Shown here: positions 25,701 to 36,943 of the stretch, piece by piece
Numbering within the stretch: position 1 is the stretch's first letter
Layout of the letters: every line of letters begins with the position of its first letter
Assembly (NCBI GenBank): GCA_964036275.1
Contig: OZ038439.1
Location: 5,537,912-5,601,911, forward strand
Direction: 5' to 3'
Length of the DNA stretch: 64,000 nt
DNA from: Litoditis marina
Taxonomy: Eukaryota > Nematoda > Chromadorea > Rhabditida > Rhabditidae
Program-made: the position numbers and the translations under genes
The notes under the pieces: model-generated
Database searches by the model: none
What the model saw: only the letters and a program-made list of their open reading frames with translations
What the model was told of the DNA's origin: nothing

Positions 25701-28341
25701 CGTTGTTGCGCAATATCGAGTAGTTGCAGCAGCTGTTTGATAGTAGTTTGGTAGCGATTCTTGAACGGTTATCGAGTCATTACGTATTCCAACTTTTGAT
25801 GTGTTAGTATCCGTTTGATCGACTACTAGCTTTTTGGTAGCGGGTCATTAACCGCCAAGTTCGTATGGGTATTGGACATGTCATGGGTGTACTTGAACTC
25901 ATGACGGCTTCAGTGCCCTTCTGTACTCAAACATGGCTTATTTCGAAAAGGTTATTTCGGGGGATATGGACATCCCTTCGAAATTATTTTCAGTCGAGTT
26001 CGAGTGTTCCTAAGGAATCGTAGGTTTTCCGTGGAATTAGAATCCCGAGTTTTTTTCCGTTTCCTGTTGGTTGCCGGACGTTTGGGATTTGGTTTTTCGA
26101 GATTGACTCAACTATAAAAAAAATAGTAGTAAGGGTTTGTTTGAAACATTCATTGATGTACAAATTCTATTTGCTGTCAACTCTCTGGGCGTCGACGAGA
26201 TACGAGTTTTGAACGGTTGTTTACCAACAAAACAGAATTGAACGCGAATTCAGCCACCAGCTGGCATCAGCTCGTGCCTAATGATAAAATAATATTATTT
26301 TACGGCAACTAGTTCAGCCAAAGACAGTGATCACATATAAGTATCCGTAGAGAGATGGGGTCCCGTAGAAGAGTAACTAGAACTAGGCATGGGTGAGCGT
26401 TAGTACCGCGCCGAGCGGGATCGAACCATGCTGTTTTGAGTGCTAGCGCGCACACAACCAGTCGACCACTTGGCCCCGCCAATTTGTACACTAACTAAAT
26501 TAATATAAGAGTGTTTCTTGCAGGTAGCCCCACCGCCGAAGTCGGTTCCAGTGGAGCGAGAACGAAAGATTCGCGAACCGGTGAACAACGAGAGAGGACA
26601 CGACAGAAGGGGGAAGGGACGCAGAGGAAGGAGGGGCAGCGACGACGAGGGGGAGGTGGGGGGATTGTAATAATATTATTATTAATATAAGGTGTAATAA
26701 TAATAAAAAAGGTTCCTTGAATAGAGGCGGACGCTTGGTGTTCTTGTTCTTTCTAATATGTTTTTAGTGTAATTGTTAGATCTTAGCCTTCCTTTTGTTA
26801 ATGACCAATAGACCGGCCATATTCTTCGGAAACGTCTACTTTTCTACCGTAATCCATTGACAGTCCTTTAATATCCGCAGGTGCCAGCCGAGTTCGCGCG
26901 TCCCTCTGCTCCCTCCACCCTCTCTTCGATTTCATGACTGGCGGCAGTGCCCCGAAGGCACTAATCCCCGAGGCGACACAGCAGAATTCACAGCCACAGT
27001 ATGCCAGGGTAGGTGGTAGGGTTGTTATTTTCAAATTTGCGATAATGCAAAGGAAAGTTGTTCGAATCGAGCTCCAACTCCAACTTTTTCAGAAGTCTCA
27101 TTTTGAAAATTGAGATTTTGTATACTGTTATCTTTTTCACGTCTTCAAATGAACTTTAGAAAACCACTTGTATCATTGTCTACTATTTCATGGTTTAGCA
27201 ATAACAAATCGAACTATGAAACAAAATAATATTAAATATTGTATATATTTTAGGATGACAAGTTTTCGAACAACAGGCGACCGGATCATCGAGGACCACC
27301 CATGGAGAGAAATGACAGAAATGCGGGTGGTAATGGGCGTGGCTTCGACAAGGAGAAGGGGCGTGGTTTCGACAAGGAGAAGGGGCGTGGTTTCGACAAG
27401 GAAAAGGGGCGTGGTTTCGACAAGGAAAAGGGGCGTGGCTTCGACAAGGAAAAGGGGCGTGGCTTCGACAGAGGAAGTGAGCGGAGCTTCAATGACCGAC
27501 AAGGTGGTCCGAGTGTGGGAGCGACTGGGCGTGGCTTCGATCAACAGAAGGGGCGTGGCTTCAACGACCGACCCAAAAGTGGGCCGAGCGTGGAAACGAG
27601 TGGGCGAGGTTTCGATCAACAAAAGGGGCGTGGCCCAAATGTGGAAGAAAGTGGGCGTGGCTTCGATCAACCGGGTCGACGTGATTTCGATGGCGATAGA
27701 AAGCAACAGAACAGGGGTGAGTTGGATTAAAATTGACGAATTTGTATTTGAAATAGTTCTTAGTGAGGAATTGTTTCATTAGTTAAAGAGAGACGATTAT
27801 GTGGTCTAATCACAACGCTTCAGTCCTTCAAACTGCAATACATTTTTCATTTGCAGTTTGAAGGACCGTTTACACGGGATTGGTCCACATAATGGTCCTG
27901 CTTCAATCGATATTTTCACCAATTATCAGATGATTTACCGCATGTTTTTTCGTATATAAGGAACGGCTCCGAAAAGGCGTACAAACTGAGAGAGTAGAAG
28001 AGAGAAAGAGTATCGTAATCTTAAGTGTTAGTTTTTGACTCGGCACCCCTATGTTTTNNNNNNNNNNNNNNNNNNNNNNNNNNNNNNNNNNNNNNNNNNN
28101 NNNNNNNNNNNNNNNNNNNNNNNNNNNNNNNNNNNNNNNNNNNNNNNNNNNNNNNNNNNNNNNNNNNNNNNNNNNNNNNNNNNNNNNNNNNNNNNNNNNN
28201 NNNNNNNNNNNNNNNNNNNNNNNNNNNNNNNNNNNNNNNNNNNNNNNNNNNNNNNNNCTCTCTCTCCCCCCCCCCCCTCTCTCTCTCTCACCCCTCCCTC
28301 TCCCTCCCTCCCTGCCTCTCTCTCTCTCTCCCCCTCCCTCT

Positions 28342-28409
<68 letters not shown>

Positions 28410-28520
28410 CCCCTCCCTCTCCCTCCCTCTCTCTCTCTCTCTCTCCCTCTCTCTCTCTCTCTCCCTTCCCTCCCTCTCCTCCCTCTCTCTCTCTCCCTCT
28501 CTCTCTCTCCCCCTCCCTCT

Positions 28521-28610
<90 letters not shown>

Positions 28611-29872
28611 CCTTCCCTCTCATGTTCCTTTGATTCAGACCCGGCTTCGTTCTCGCGTGGACCGCCCCTTCAGGATCAGAGAGATGCATACAAGGACAGA
28701 AAGTACGTTTTTAGTCTCAAATTAAAATCTTGAGTTCAAACTTCACATTTTACTGTTAGCATCATGGGGCCAACAGCAAAAGGAACTGCAAAAGGAACTA
28801 GGGGAACTCAGGGTAAAAGGAACTAAGATCATGGGAAAAGGAACTTAGTTTCAGAAATATCATGACTAGCAAAAGATTGAGATCTGTAATTAACTATTAT
28901 ATCGTCTATATATAGTCAAAACAAACAATTCCATAGGACACAAAATAGTCAAACCCAATAAATAGTAGTACTCTTTCCGGCTTTGCCTAGTTTTTAACCT
29001 TAGTTCCTTTTACCATGCGTTCCCCCTTAGTTCCTTTTGCTGATCACCGCATCAGGCCTACCTTTCGACGAGATCACAGGCATTTCTGGATTTATTTCTG
29101 CTGAAAAATGTTGGAGTTTCAGTGTTCCAGATCATTTTGCTCGTGCATAATCAGCAATATTGACTTAACTATCATCCAACGTAGTGATTGTCCATTTGGC
29201 TTTTGATTTAGTGGAACTTATAATCCGATTTTTCAAAAACGTTTTGAGGATGTTAATGTATGTATAAGCTTCAAACTGAAACTTCGAAAATAAGTGATAA
29301 GGAAGAGTGAATAAGAAGAAAACATAGTAGAAGAGACCCATTTGCAGCAACAGAGCTCCTCGTCAGTCCGATTTCGATCGGAATTCTCGTTCCCACGACG
29401 GGGCAGACGGGCGCTCCGGATTCAATACGGTAGGTGGGCACACAACAGTGAGGCGGACTATTCTCTGGCGAAGCTGGTTCGAAAACTGTCAACGTTCAGC
29501 GGTTTGAATGGAAAAGAGGAATTTGTTTCACTTTTGGTGGAAAGCTGGAAAGGGAGCTCGTGTTATGAGCGTTTCTAACAATATACGTAATTTTTCTAAA
29601 CTATCGAAGTGGTTTGAACAAACAGAGCTTGTTTTTCATCAAAATAAGTCAGTTCTAGTGACTATGAACTGTTGTTTAACGTTGCTCTCGAATTACTGTG
29701 CACTAGTCGCTTTAGCTCTTCTGATTGAGTAGTCATAGGTCATAGGCCAGATCATCTGAATATCGATTTCAGAGACAACAGTTCAATCCGCGTGCGACTG
29801 TTCAGTCTGCTCCCTACATGGGACACAGCGAGTTCCCCACGGTTGATGAGGCAATTGTACAAGGTAAAGGGG

Positions 29873-29913
<41 letters not shown>

Positions 29914-29975
29914 AGGAGAGAGAGAGAACGAGAGAGAGAACGAGAGAGGGAGAGAGAGAGAACGAGAGGGGGGAG

Positions 29976-30006
<31 letters not shown>

Positions 30007-31059
30007 GGTTGATGAGGGAATTGTACAAGGTAAATGGGTAGATCATAGAGCACGATTATAGTCGGTTGCTATCAACGTGGAGTTGAGGGGAAACAGGTTT
30101 GTGTTCTGTTTTGATGCGAGTATTGGCTGATATTTTGATATGGTACACTTTGTTCCCGTAGTTTTATGTCTTTCGTTCTATGAACGAGATAATGTGTTAA
30201 ACGGAAGGTACTAACGAGGTAGGAGAAGTTACAGATGTCGAGCAAAATTTACTTAGGAGATTAACAAAAACGTTAAATATGAGTACGGGTGCAAAATGTA
30301 TAGTTTTCACGTTTCTCGTCTTTTTCACGTATAGTTCACGTGTTTCAGAGTTGTCCCAAATGCAACTAGGTCCTTCTTCCGCCATGGGAAATTCGAAGAA
30401 TCGTCCGTTCTTCGATAAACCCGCGAAAAAGTCGGCGACTGGCAGAAAAGGGGCGGAGTCGGCTGTCAATTGGAAGGTCGGCCAACAGGCGAAGGCGCCC
30501 TGGACCGATGGAGGGGTACGGTAGTTTTATAACTTCTATAGTAATAATCGTTACAATATGGTGAATAAGTAGGATGAGAGGTGAAGTTTTTAATGACGAG
30601 AAATTGATACCTTGCATCAACCTGTCCCAAAACCGTGATGGGTGGGCTAAAGATGTACATCATAGATTTTCATTATGGATTCGGTTTCACGCTCTGTTAT
30701 CTTTCTATCTCACAGTCATGCGTTCACTGGTTCAAACCGGGTGGCACTATTTTAGTTCCGGCCTTTGTGTGCCAGCCGCCAGTTAGATCTAGGCCCAGCC
30801 CCTCAACGTTCTCAACTTTCCTCCTTTCTCACCCAAATTGGCATGGGTGAGGAATGGTAGTATCATATACCCAAATGTGTTGGTCAAAGAACCAACAGTT
30901 TTATCAATTAAAATCGCATTATTCCAGTTTTTAAGTTGATAATTTCAGTTCTATCTGGCTACTATTATGAATATCGGCCCCGGAGAGATGTGTACCGTTC
31001 GTTACGATGAATATGGAAACGTTAGCACCGTTCCCCAAGCTGTTCTTCTTGTGATTTGA
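22746..31059 (+). CDS. TDRD3: TDRD3-like OB-fold and Tudor protein (2-nt frameshift in one exon)
   Basis: TDRD3 tethers topoisomerase IIIbeta through an OB-fold and reads methylarginine through a Tudor domain in chromatin and mRNPs (family knowledge). Exons: 22746-22850, 23124-23221, 23456-23575, 24138-24279, 25119-25265, 25538-25630, 26524-26655, 26881-27008, 27254-27716, 28639-28702, 29348-29429, 29773-29863, 30349-30515, 30949-31059; about 646 aa (human 651). Seen: N-terminal DUF1767/OB region with [24 protein letters not shown] and [11 protein letters not shown]; a basic [11 protein letters not shown] tract; GRGFDKEK repeats; C-terminal Tudor with [17 protein letters not shown] and VRYDEYGN. 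Exon 8 enters and leaves in phase 0 but is 128 nt long, so it needs a net 2-nt correction near 26918-26926. No UBA domain was seen. The ATG directly follows an acceptor. Confidence 0.88.
23609..23820. repeat. family B element (CATACACCGCCAAGG ends)
   Basis: Inverted ends CATACACCGCCAAAGG ... CCTTGGCGGTAT. The interior has GTCGCGACCCCTCC and TTCGTGACCCTCTATCCCAT. It lies in a TDRD3 intron. A relative is at about 47442-47625 and a fragment at 45856-45905. Confidence 0.75.
24886..25069. repeat. family C hairpin element
   Basis: Relative of 16585-16795. The right half is nearly identical, ending GGGTTCCTTGTGGAATTGGCC, with a GGTTAACC-rich body. The left end is degenerate. It is located 50 nt before the acceptor of TDRD3 exon 5. 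Confidence 0.75.
26404..26480 (-). repeat. tRNA-like sequence (pseudogene or SINE part)
   Basis: On the minus strand the sequence has a box-A-like GGCCAAGTGGTCGACTGG and a perfect box B, GGTTCGATCCC, at tRNA-like spacing. The acceptor and anticodon arms do not fold well. It lies in a TDRD3 intron. Confidence 0.45.
27335..27478 (+). repeat. 24-nt coding tandem repeat (GRGFDKEK)
   Basis: Five near-identical 24-nt units, each encoding GRGFDKEK, and a sixth divergent unit (GRGFDRGS) in exon 9 of the TDRD3-like gene. Looser GRGFDQQK units follow to about 27690. Synonymous differences between units are few, so the array is young or homogenised. Confidence 0.9.
27790..27904. repeat. family H MITE (GACGATTATGTGG ends)
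   Basis: About 115 bp hairpin: ends GACGATTATGTGGTC / GGTCCACATAATGGTCC, inner palindrome CAGTCCTTCAAACTGCAATA / TTGCAGTTTGAAGGACC. The second copy is at 34533-34653. Confidence 0.8.
28058..28257. other. assembly gap (200 N)
   Basis: Exactly 200 Ns, a conventional unknown-size gap, next to a long CT microsatellite. It falls inside the intron between TDRD3 exons 9 and 10. Both flanking exons join in phase 1, so no coding sequence needs to be missing. Confidence 0.95.
28258..28615. repeat. (CT)n microsatellite with CCCTCC interruptions
   Basis: About 360 bp of CT dinucleotides broken by CCCCCTCCCTCTCCCTCCCT units. It probably caused the adjacent assembly gap. It ends about 23 nt before the acceptor of TDRD3 exon 10 and may act as an unusually long pyrimidine tract. 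Confidence 0.95.
29872..30001. repeat. (GA)n microsatellite flanked by copies of an exon end
   Basis: GA repeat with GGGGGGAGG interruptions in the intron after TDRD3 exon 12. The last part of that exon with its donor (29838-29870) is repeated almost exactly after the microsatellite (30002-30034). Confidence 0.9.
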
Positions 31060-31640
31060 ATGTGGATTTTGGCGCTCGATTTTATGTCTTACTGTAGGTA
31101 TTGCAGACTTTATTTTGCATCAGACGCGTAAGCATCATTTTTCTAAATTTTAAATTCGAATCGGCTTTTTAATGTAAAATTGATTGTTTTCTAGTGTTCA
31201 GAGTGTTAAATATTTCATTTATCAATAATAGTATGCCTTGTTTCTCATAGCTGAAGTGAAAGATTGGGTTTATTTGCACTTGTTTGTTGTTTTATAGATA
31301 AATCTAAATGTTTCATGCTCAAGTTAGTGTTTCTGATTTGTTCATATTAAGTTCGTTCTAACGAATTTCTATTTAGCCTCAGGTCTTTTTTGATGTTTGA
31401 ATGCCGTTCGAACTCAACAGGGGTCAATCACATCTCACGTGTTTGGGGGTCTCGCCAAAACAGGTGCCGCGATTTCGCAATTGTTCACACATCAAGTAAT
31501 AATGATGTTAACTGGGCTCCATTAATCATTTATGTTTCATTTTTAAGGACTTTTGTAAACAACCTCTTGGCGCACGTTCACATTACCCGCCTTTTTCATG
31601 GATTCAATATTTATATCACTTTATTGAATTACCCTTGCAG
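31060..31640. promoter_or_regulatory. spacer between TDRD3-like and ISCA1 genes
   Basis: About 580 nt without recognised coding potential. It ends with an acceptor CCTTGCAG directly abutting the ISCA1 ATG. No AATAAA was seen close to the TDRD3 stop codon, so the polyadenylation site is unclear. Confidence 0.4.
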
Positions 31641-32096
31641 ATGTCTAAACTAGGCGCCGCCACCGCGCGCGTCATAAAAGGAGCGGCCAGGGCTCGACCC
31701 ACCGCCACACGGTTAGTTCACGTTTTTTGGAATATTGGAATGTCGGGTAAGACCCGGTTTATACCTCCTAGGCACAAGAGTTGGGTTGTATAGTGAGAAA
31801 AACATCATATTACATACGCATGGCATGTATTGGTTCACGTCGATGCAAAATGCCCACGTGAAAAGTATGAACTAGGCCCAACACAGAGTGTGAGTGAGAC
31901 CTGTTCAGTGATTGTGGACTGTAAGAATCTCCGGGAAACCCAATACATGATAACTATTGCGCTTGTATGAGTTTCAGATATGTGTTCCGTTGATTAGTGA
32001 TGCAGGTCACTGTTTCTTCTTTTCGTTTATTTAAATTTAAGGCAAAAGAGATTCATGGTCTATGGTTGTTCACTGAAAAAATAGACTATTGAGGTC

Positions 32097-32145
<49 letters not shown>

Positions 32146-33140
32146 CGCTCCCATATCGTTCTTCTATTGTTCCTCTTTTGTAGAGCAGCCCTGACGCTAA
32201 CCCCAGAGGCAGTCTCCCGCGTGCGATTTCTACTGGGACACCAGAACAATGCACAGGCGCTAAAGGTCGGTCTCTTACCCTCTTTCAGTCATTTACACCC
32301 AACTATCTATACTGGAGAGTTGCGCGGTGCCAGATCAACGCTTATATGTGTGCTATATTTCTAGTATGTTATTGCGTGTACCTACACTGGTAAGAAATGA
32401 CTATTCTACAAAGAAGCCCGTTTTACGTTACTTACGTGAAGCTTTGCACATTTAAAAAAATACATAGTGAAGAAATCACTGTTCGATACAGGTTTTGTAC
32501 AAGAACTCGCTTATTTCGTAATACGCATTCATTATGACCTTTTTGAGTTGTTTTTATTGTTTTCAGATCGGAGTGCGACAGAAAGGTTGTAATGGCTTGA
32601 CCTACACACTCGACTACGCTGCCGAAAAGGCCAAGTTTGATGAAGAAGTGTTACAGGTTCGTATTTTAAAGTTATATGCCGTTCCAGCAATGAAGTATAA
32701 AAAGAGAAATTTGCTTTCCCAGTAGGAAGCCGACTCGTTTCGATTTTTCGTGTCATTTTGAGTACTACTTTCATATTTGTTGAGAAGTTGAGACTGTTCA
32801 CTCAATACGTGTACGTGTCCTATAGCACGACAAAACGATTTTTTTCAAATCAACAAACCTCATTTGTTGATCAAGGTTGGTGTGAAAATAAGGTAAATAT
32901 TTCTCAGAGATCACACAACAAGAGGAACAGATGTTTTCTGACCCAGCTGGCGTTTGTGAAGTTGTGAGTAATAATTGGTTATTTTAGGACGGAGTGAAGA
33001 TTTGGATCGACACTAAGGCCCAATTGAGTCTTCTGGGCACAGAAATGGACTACGTGACCGACAAATTGAGCAGCGAATTCGTGTTTCGCAACCCGAATAT
33101 CAAGGGAACCTGCGGATGTGGAGAATCGTTCAACTTATGA
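31641..33140 (+). CDS. isca-1: iron-sulfur cluster assembly protein ISCA1
   Basis: A-type carrier that acts late in mitochondrial [4Fe-4S] cluster assembly, with ISCA2 and IBA57 (family knowledge). Exons: 31641-31711, 32184-32265, 32567-32656, 32988-33140; 131 aa, matching human ISCA1 (129). Seen: a basic, Arg/Ala-rich N-terminal stretch fitting a mitochondrial presequence (residues 1-24), LTLTPEAVSRVRFLL, VRQKGCNGLTYTLDY carrying the first conserved Cys, and the C-terminal GTCGCGESF carrying the other two. All three metal-binding cysteines are present. The start codon directly follows an acceptor-like AG, consistent with trans-splicing. Intron 1 contains a 45-nt AT microsatellite about 40 nt before exon 2. 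Confidence 0.96.
32099..32143. repeat. (AT)n microsatellite
   Basis: About 22 AT units in ISCA1 intron 1, 40 nt upstream of the exon 2 acceptor. It is close enough to affect branch-point spacing if its length varies. Confidence 0.95.
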
Positions 33141-33833
33141 CACTCTCTCTCGTCTATGACGTGAGCAGTCGAAAATATGACGTCATTCTAAAATAGAATT
33201 GAGAAATGTGCTTGATAACTCAAATCCGTGTAAGAATGTAAGGACAATATTGCATGATTTCGTGTTTGTGCACGTGATTTGAGTTGTCGACTAATTTTTA
33301 GAATAGATGATTGGTTGTTGTATTTTGAAATGTCAGCATATTTGTAAGACGCCGAGGCGGTCTGAGAGGTCTAGTTAGTTTCGAGTCTGGTGTATTGTAT
33401 TGTACTTGTCATTTCGAACTGATTTCTGTAGAACTTTACTGGAATCCTCTAGTTTTTGCATATTTGTCGTAGCTTCTGTATTATCGCATTATCGCATAGT
33501 TATAGATGTATTAGGTTGTTTCATGATAGAAGAGTATAGATTATTAGATATTTTAGTATAGAATATTATCTCAGTCATTGCCTAGTTTTGATGTGTTTTT
33601 GTGCCGGTCTTTTTTCTTCAACTGATTTTCAAAGTCAAAGGTGATTTTATTCGATTTACTAGTGAAACAGGTTTCTCAATGTATATAAACGAGAATTTTC
33701 ATACACTGTTTGTATTCTGATTGGTCCGTTAACTTCGGATAACCTATATCTGAACTTATTGGATTGTATATAATATATGTTATTGATTTTCTGGTTTTTT
33801 TTATCATCATTTACCTATTTTTGTCTATTTTAG
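33141..33833. promoter_or_regulatory. spacer between ISCA1 and NAA40 genes
   Basis: About 700 nt AT-rich non-coding DNA ending in a T-rich tract and acceptor (AG 33832-33833), 8 nt upstream of the NAA40 ATG. Nothing else was recognised. Confidence 0.4.
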
Positions 33834-33841
33834 TCATAGAA

Positions 33842-36661
33842 ATGGCGCCCGCAGAAGAGAGAAAGAAGTGTGTGAAAAAGGCGAGTAAAATGAAGGACCC
33901 CGTCACACAATTGGACTGTCTACCACAACACGAGGACAGAAAGACCGTGGACGGGTTAGCATTTTACTTTTATTATTTGACCGAGTGAACGCTGAAAGAG
34001 AATGTAATTTGCTTTATGTCATATATGTGTGAAGTGTCGATATAGTCCTAGTGGGGCGGGTTGGGATATTTTATTCGTTGTTTGTGTTTGTTCAATCGTT
34101 AAAGCGTTAACCACCCAGGTTTACTCGTTTCTGTTTGTATTTTATCTCACTGGATATATTCGAATTCGACTAAATACTCTTGATTGGGAAGAAGGATGTG
34201 AAAAGTGGAATTACGTGGATTATTATGTAAAGTGATGTGCTTTTAGCAAAGAAAACCTAGTTTTAAAAGTAAAAGCATCCTTTTACATTAGAATAACCTG
34301 AAAGTGTGCGAGGAACTACTACAGCATGTTTTACCATTGCGTTTTTTGGTATTTGTATCTTGTATAGAGAGCCTGTAATACTTTAAACTGTCCGTTTTGT
34401 TGCAGTGAAATCATTTCGTTCCAAACGTATTGGGCAACGCATTTATCGGATGAACAGAACAAGTGGATATTCGAGCTATTCACCAGGAACATGTACGAAC
34501 TGTGAGTTTGGTTTATTTTTAGATCTGTTAAAGCAGGACGATTATGTGGACCGATCCCGTGGAAATGGTCCTTTCAACTTTCAACTGCAATTGAAAAATG
34601 TATTGCAGTTTAAAGGACTGAAGCGCTAGGATGGGACCGCATAATAGTCCTTCGTTAACAATTTTTTTGTATCTTCACTACACTGCTCACATACTAAGCA
34701 TTTCACTAGAATAACACCAAATTACATCACAAATTCTTCAACATTGAACATTTGTTTCTGATGTGCACCAGCTAAATAGATAAACTCATCAACGCACCAT
34801 CACTACTACCCTTTCATGTTTGAGAGAAGCTCCTATCACAAACGGAGATTTTATTTCTCTGTTTTGAAATGACTTAAACCATTTCTTTTGTGAATGAATC
34901 TATTTTTAGCTATTCGAAGTCTCAATGGGGATGGGATGCGGAGTCGAAAAAGGCCGAACTGAGTGCAACTACTGCGAGGTGAGAACTTACCTGAATACAG
35001 ATTCGAGTAATTCAGTCCTGATGCGAATCGATTATGGAATATGATGTTCTCGAGGCTCGAGCTGGTTGACTAAAGAGTCTTGCAATTTTCCTAATTACAC
35101 TACAATAATATGATTTATGATAGCCTCGGACAGGCGTGAGTTATGTCGTTTTGTGCTGTCCAGCATCACAATAGCGGAAGTGCTTGACCTCAGTTCTCAG
35201 TTTTGTGTTTTCATTGTACAAAAACAAAATATACACTAGTAAGGTGTGCCTGTTTTAGAGAGGGAACCCGTTTTCGGTTTGGAAACATGATCATTCGTGA
35301 TTTGAAGCAAACAAGCAACGTTTCACTTCTGTATGAGTATGAGCCCGTTTATCGAGTTTTTTCGGACCATTCGGAGAACTTTATTGGAATTGAAATATCA
35401 AAAAAATAACAAGTGTTCAGGATATGCATGTGACACCTACTGTCTAGTTTGCTGTTCGCATTGCATTAGTTTCGTTCCAAATATGATTTTTGTTCATTTC
35501 TGTTAACTATCCCTCTGTTCCAGATTCATCATTGCGTTGAATGACAAAGGAGAGCAGATTGGCTACAGTCATTATCGATTCGATGTAGACCACGAGTGCC
35601 CAGTTGTCTATTGGTACGTGCAACATTCAATGAATAAATGAATCCACCTTTCTCTGTTGGAGATCTACATGTGTGTTACGTTACGTTGCTTTGTTAGTTG
35701 CAATGTTATGACTTAGTTTAAAAATTGAAGTTTCAGTTTAGTTGTGCAACTTTTGTACGAGTGCCCAGTTTTCTATTGGTACGTGGAACATTTACTAAAT
35801 CTATCTTTCTATGTTGATGCCCGCAGATTTATCTGTGTCCGCTTTCATTCATTTGTAAATGATCCAGCACCCAGTTTTTGAATGATTGGTTTTTGCACTT
35901 TTACGTCATATCTCACCTTGGGTTAACGTTAGCTCGATAAATACGATAATTTGTCTGAGGACTGAGGACTAAGGTGACAATTTATAACATTAAAGAAATT
36001 TGGTTCCCGGTCCAATTGGTTTTACTAAATTTCAATCCAATGTTGGTTTCTCTGTTTCAGTTATGAGATCCAAGTGGAGGAGAAGTATCAGAAGAAGGGA
36101 GTGGGAAGTCTTCTGATTCACACACTAGAGGCACTCGCTCAGAAGTAAGTCGGCACAGGGGTTTCGCTGGTAGATATATAGGATTATTGTACTGAAGAAT
36201 TATAGTTATAGGATTAGGTTTATTTCACAGAAATCACCAATTATTGTTCAATCATTGATAAAAACCCCCAGAATTCTCCACTTTATTGGTGTGACATATA
36301 ACATGTATTTTTACTGTGTAAAAAGCATTGTGACCAATTGTGCCATGTAATTGTTCGTACCTCGTGCGTATCAATTTTCTACCAAGTTTGGCTGAATTTC
36401 CGAAATCCCCGGTTTGGGAGATACTAAGTTTCAAAACGAGTTTCATTCGGAAGAACAGTCTTATTATACTGATGTTTTCTTATGTCCCGCTAATCTGAAT
36501 CCCATTAAAGGACCGGAATGGAGAAGGTGATGGCTACGGTATTCGCGTTCAACGACAAATCCCTCGGTTTCTTCCACAAACTGGGCTACGAGGCGGATGT
36601 CACATGTCCCGATGAAATGCAGGGACTCGACTATCTCATTCTCAGCAAGACTGTCAATTAG
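33842..36661 (+). CDS. NAA40: N-alpha-acetyltransferase 40 (NatD), histone H4/H2A
   Basis: Acetylates the N-terminal serine of histones H4 and H2A with acetyl-CoA; a highly selective GNAT enzyme (family knowledge). Exons: 33842-33954, 34406-34501, 34910-34978, 35524-35613, 36061-36144, 36511-36661; 200 aa (human 237), the difference being a shorter N-terminus. Seen: a Lys-rich N-terminus, the family signature MYELYSKSQWGW, YSHYRFDVD, VVYCYEIQV, acetyl-CoA loop QKKGVGSLL (Q/RxxGxG), and KVMATVFAFNDKSLGFFHKLGYEAD. The acceptor of the last exon is weak (CATTAAAG), but phase and homology support it. An acceptor 8 nt before the ATG suggests trans-splicing. Confidence 0.95.
34533..34653. repeat. 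family H MITE in a NAA40 intron
   Basis: Second copy of the GACGATTATGTGG hairpin, in the same orientation as 27790-27904, beginning about 30 nt after the exon 2 donor. Confidence 0.8.
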
Positions 36662-36773
36662 AGAGGAAGGGAAAATAAGAGCATGCACCGGTAAACTTCT
36701 GTCCGAATAGTTAATTTGTCTATTTTCGATGCAAAATCATTAAGTTGTACATTTGTCGGACTAGGACTCCTTA

Positions 36774-36943
36774 AAACACCAGTAAGGTCCGACTAAGCGA
36801 CAAAAAGTAGTCCGTTTTAGATGTGAACACGTGAAAATTTATGATTTTTTCCATCAAAAGTAGACAGATTTTCTTATTTTCGACGAAAAAGTAGTCCGTT
36901 TTCTGGAATTTTTCTTCCTATTCGGACAACTTTACTGGTGTAT
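36774..36943. repeat. family A MITE downstream of NAA40
   Basis: Near-complete CATACACCAG element. A degenerate fragment (GCATGCACCGGTAAAC...) precedes it at 36683-36740, so two insertions lie back to back just after the NAA40 stop codon. Confidence 0.8.

Noticed and set aside
27188..27706. 172-codon minus-strand ORF with [12 protein letters not shown] repeats
   Set aside because: It is the antisense shadow of the GRGFDKEK coding repeat; the plus frame fits the TDRD3 exon phases and protein.
28025..28733. Long ORFs running through the N gap and Ser/Leu/Pro repeats
   Set aside because: They come from 200 Ns plus a CT microsatellite, which is open in several frames.
29783..30061. ERERERE and SLSLSLS ORFs on both strands
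   Set aside because: Translation of the GA microsatellite; only the exon ending at 29863 is supported.
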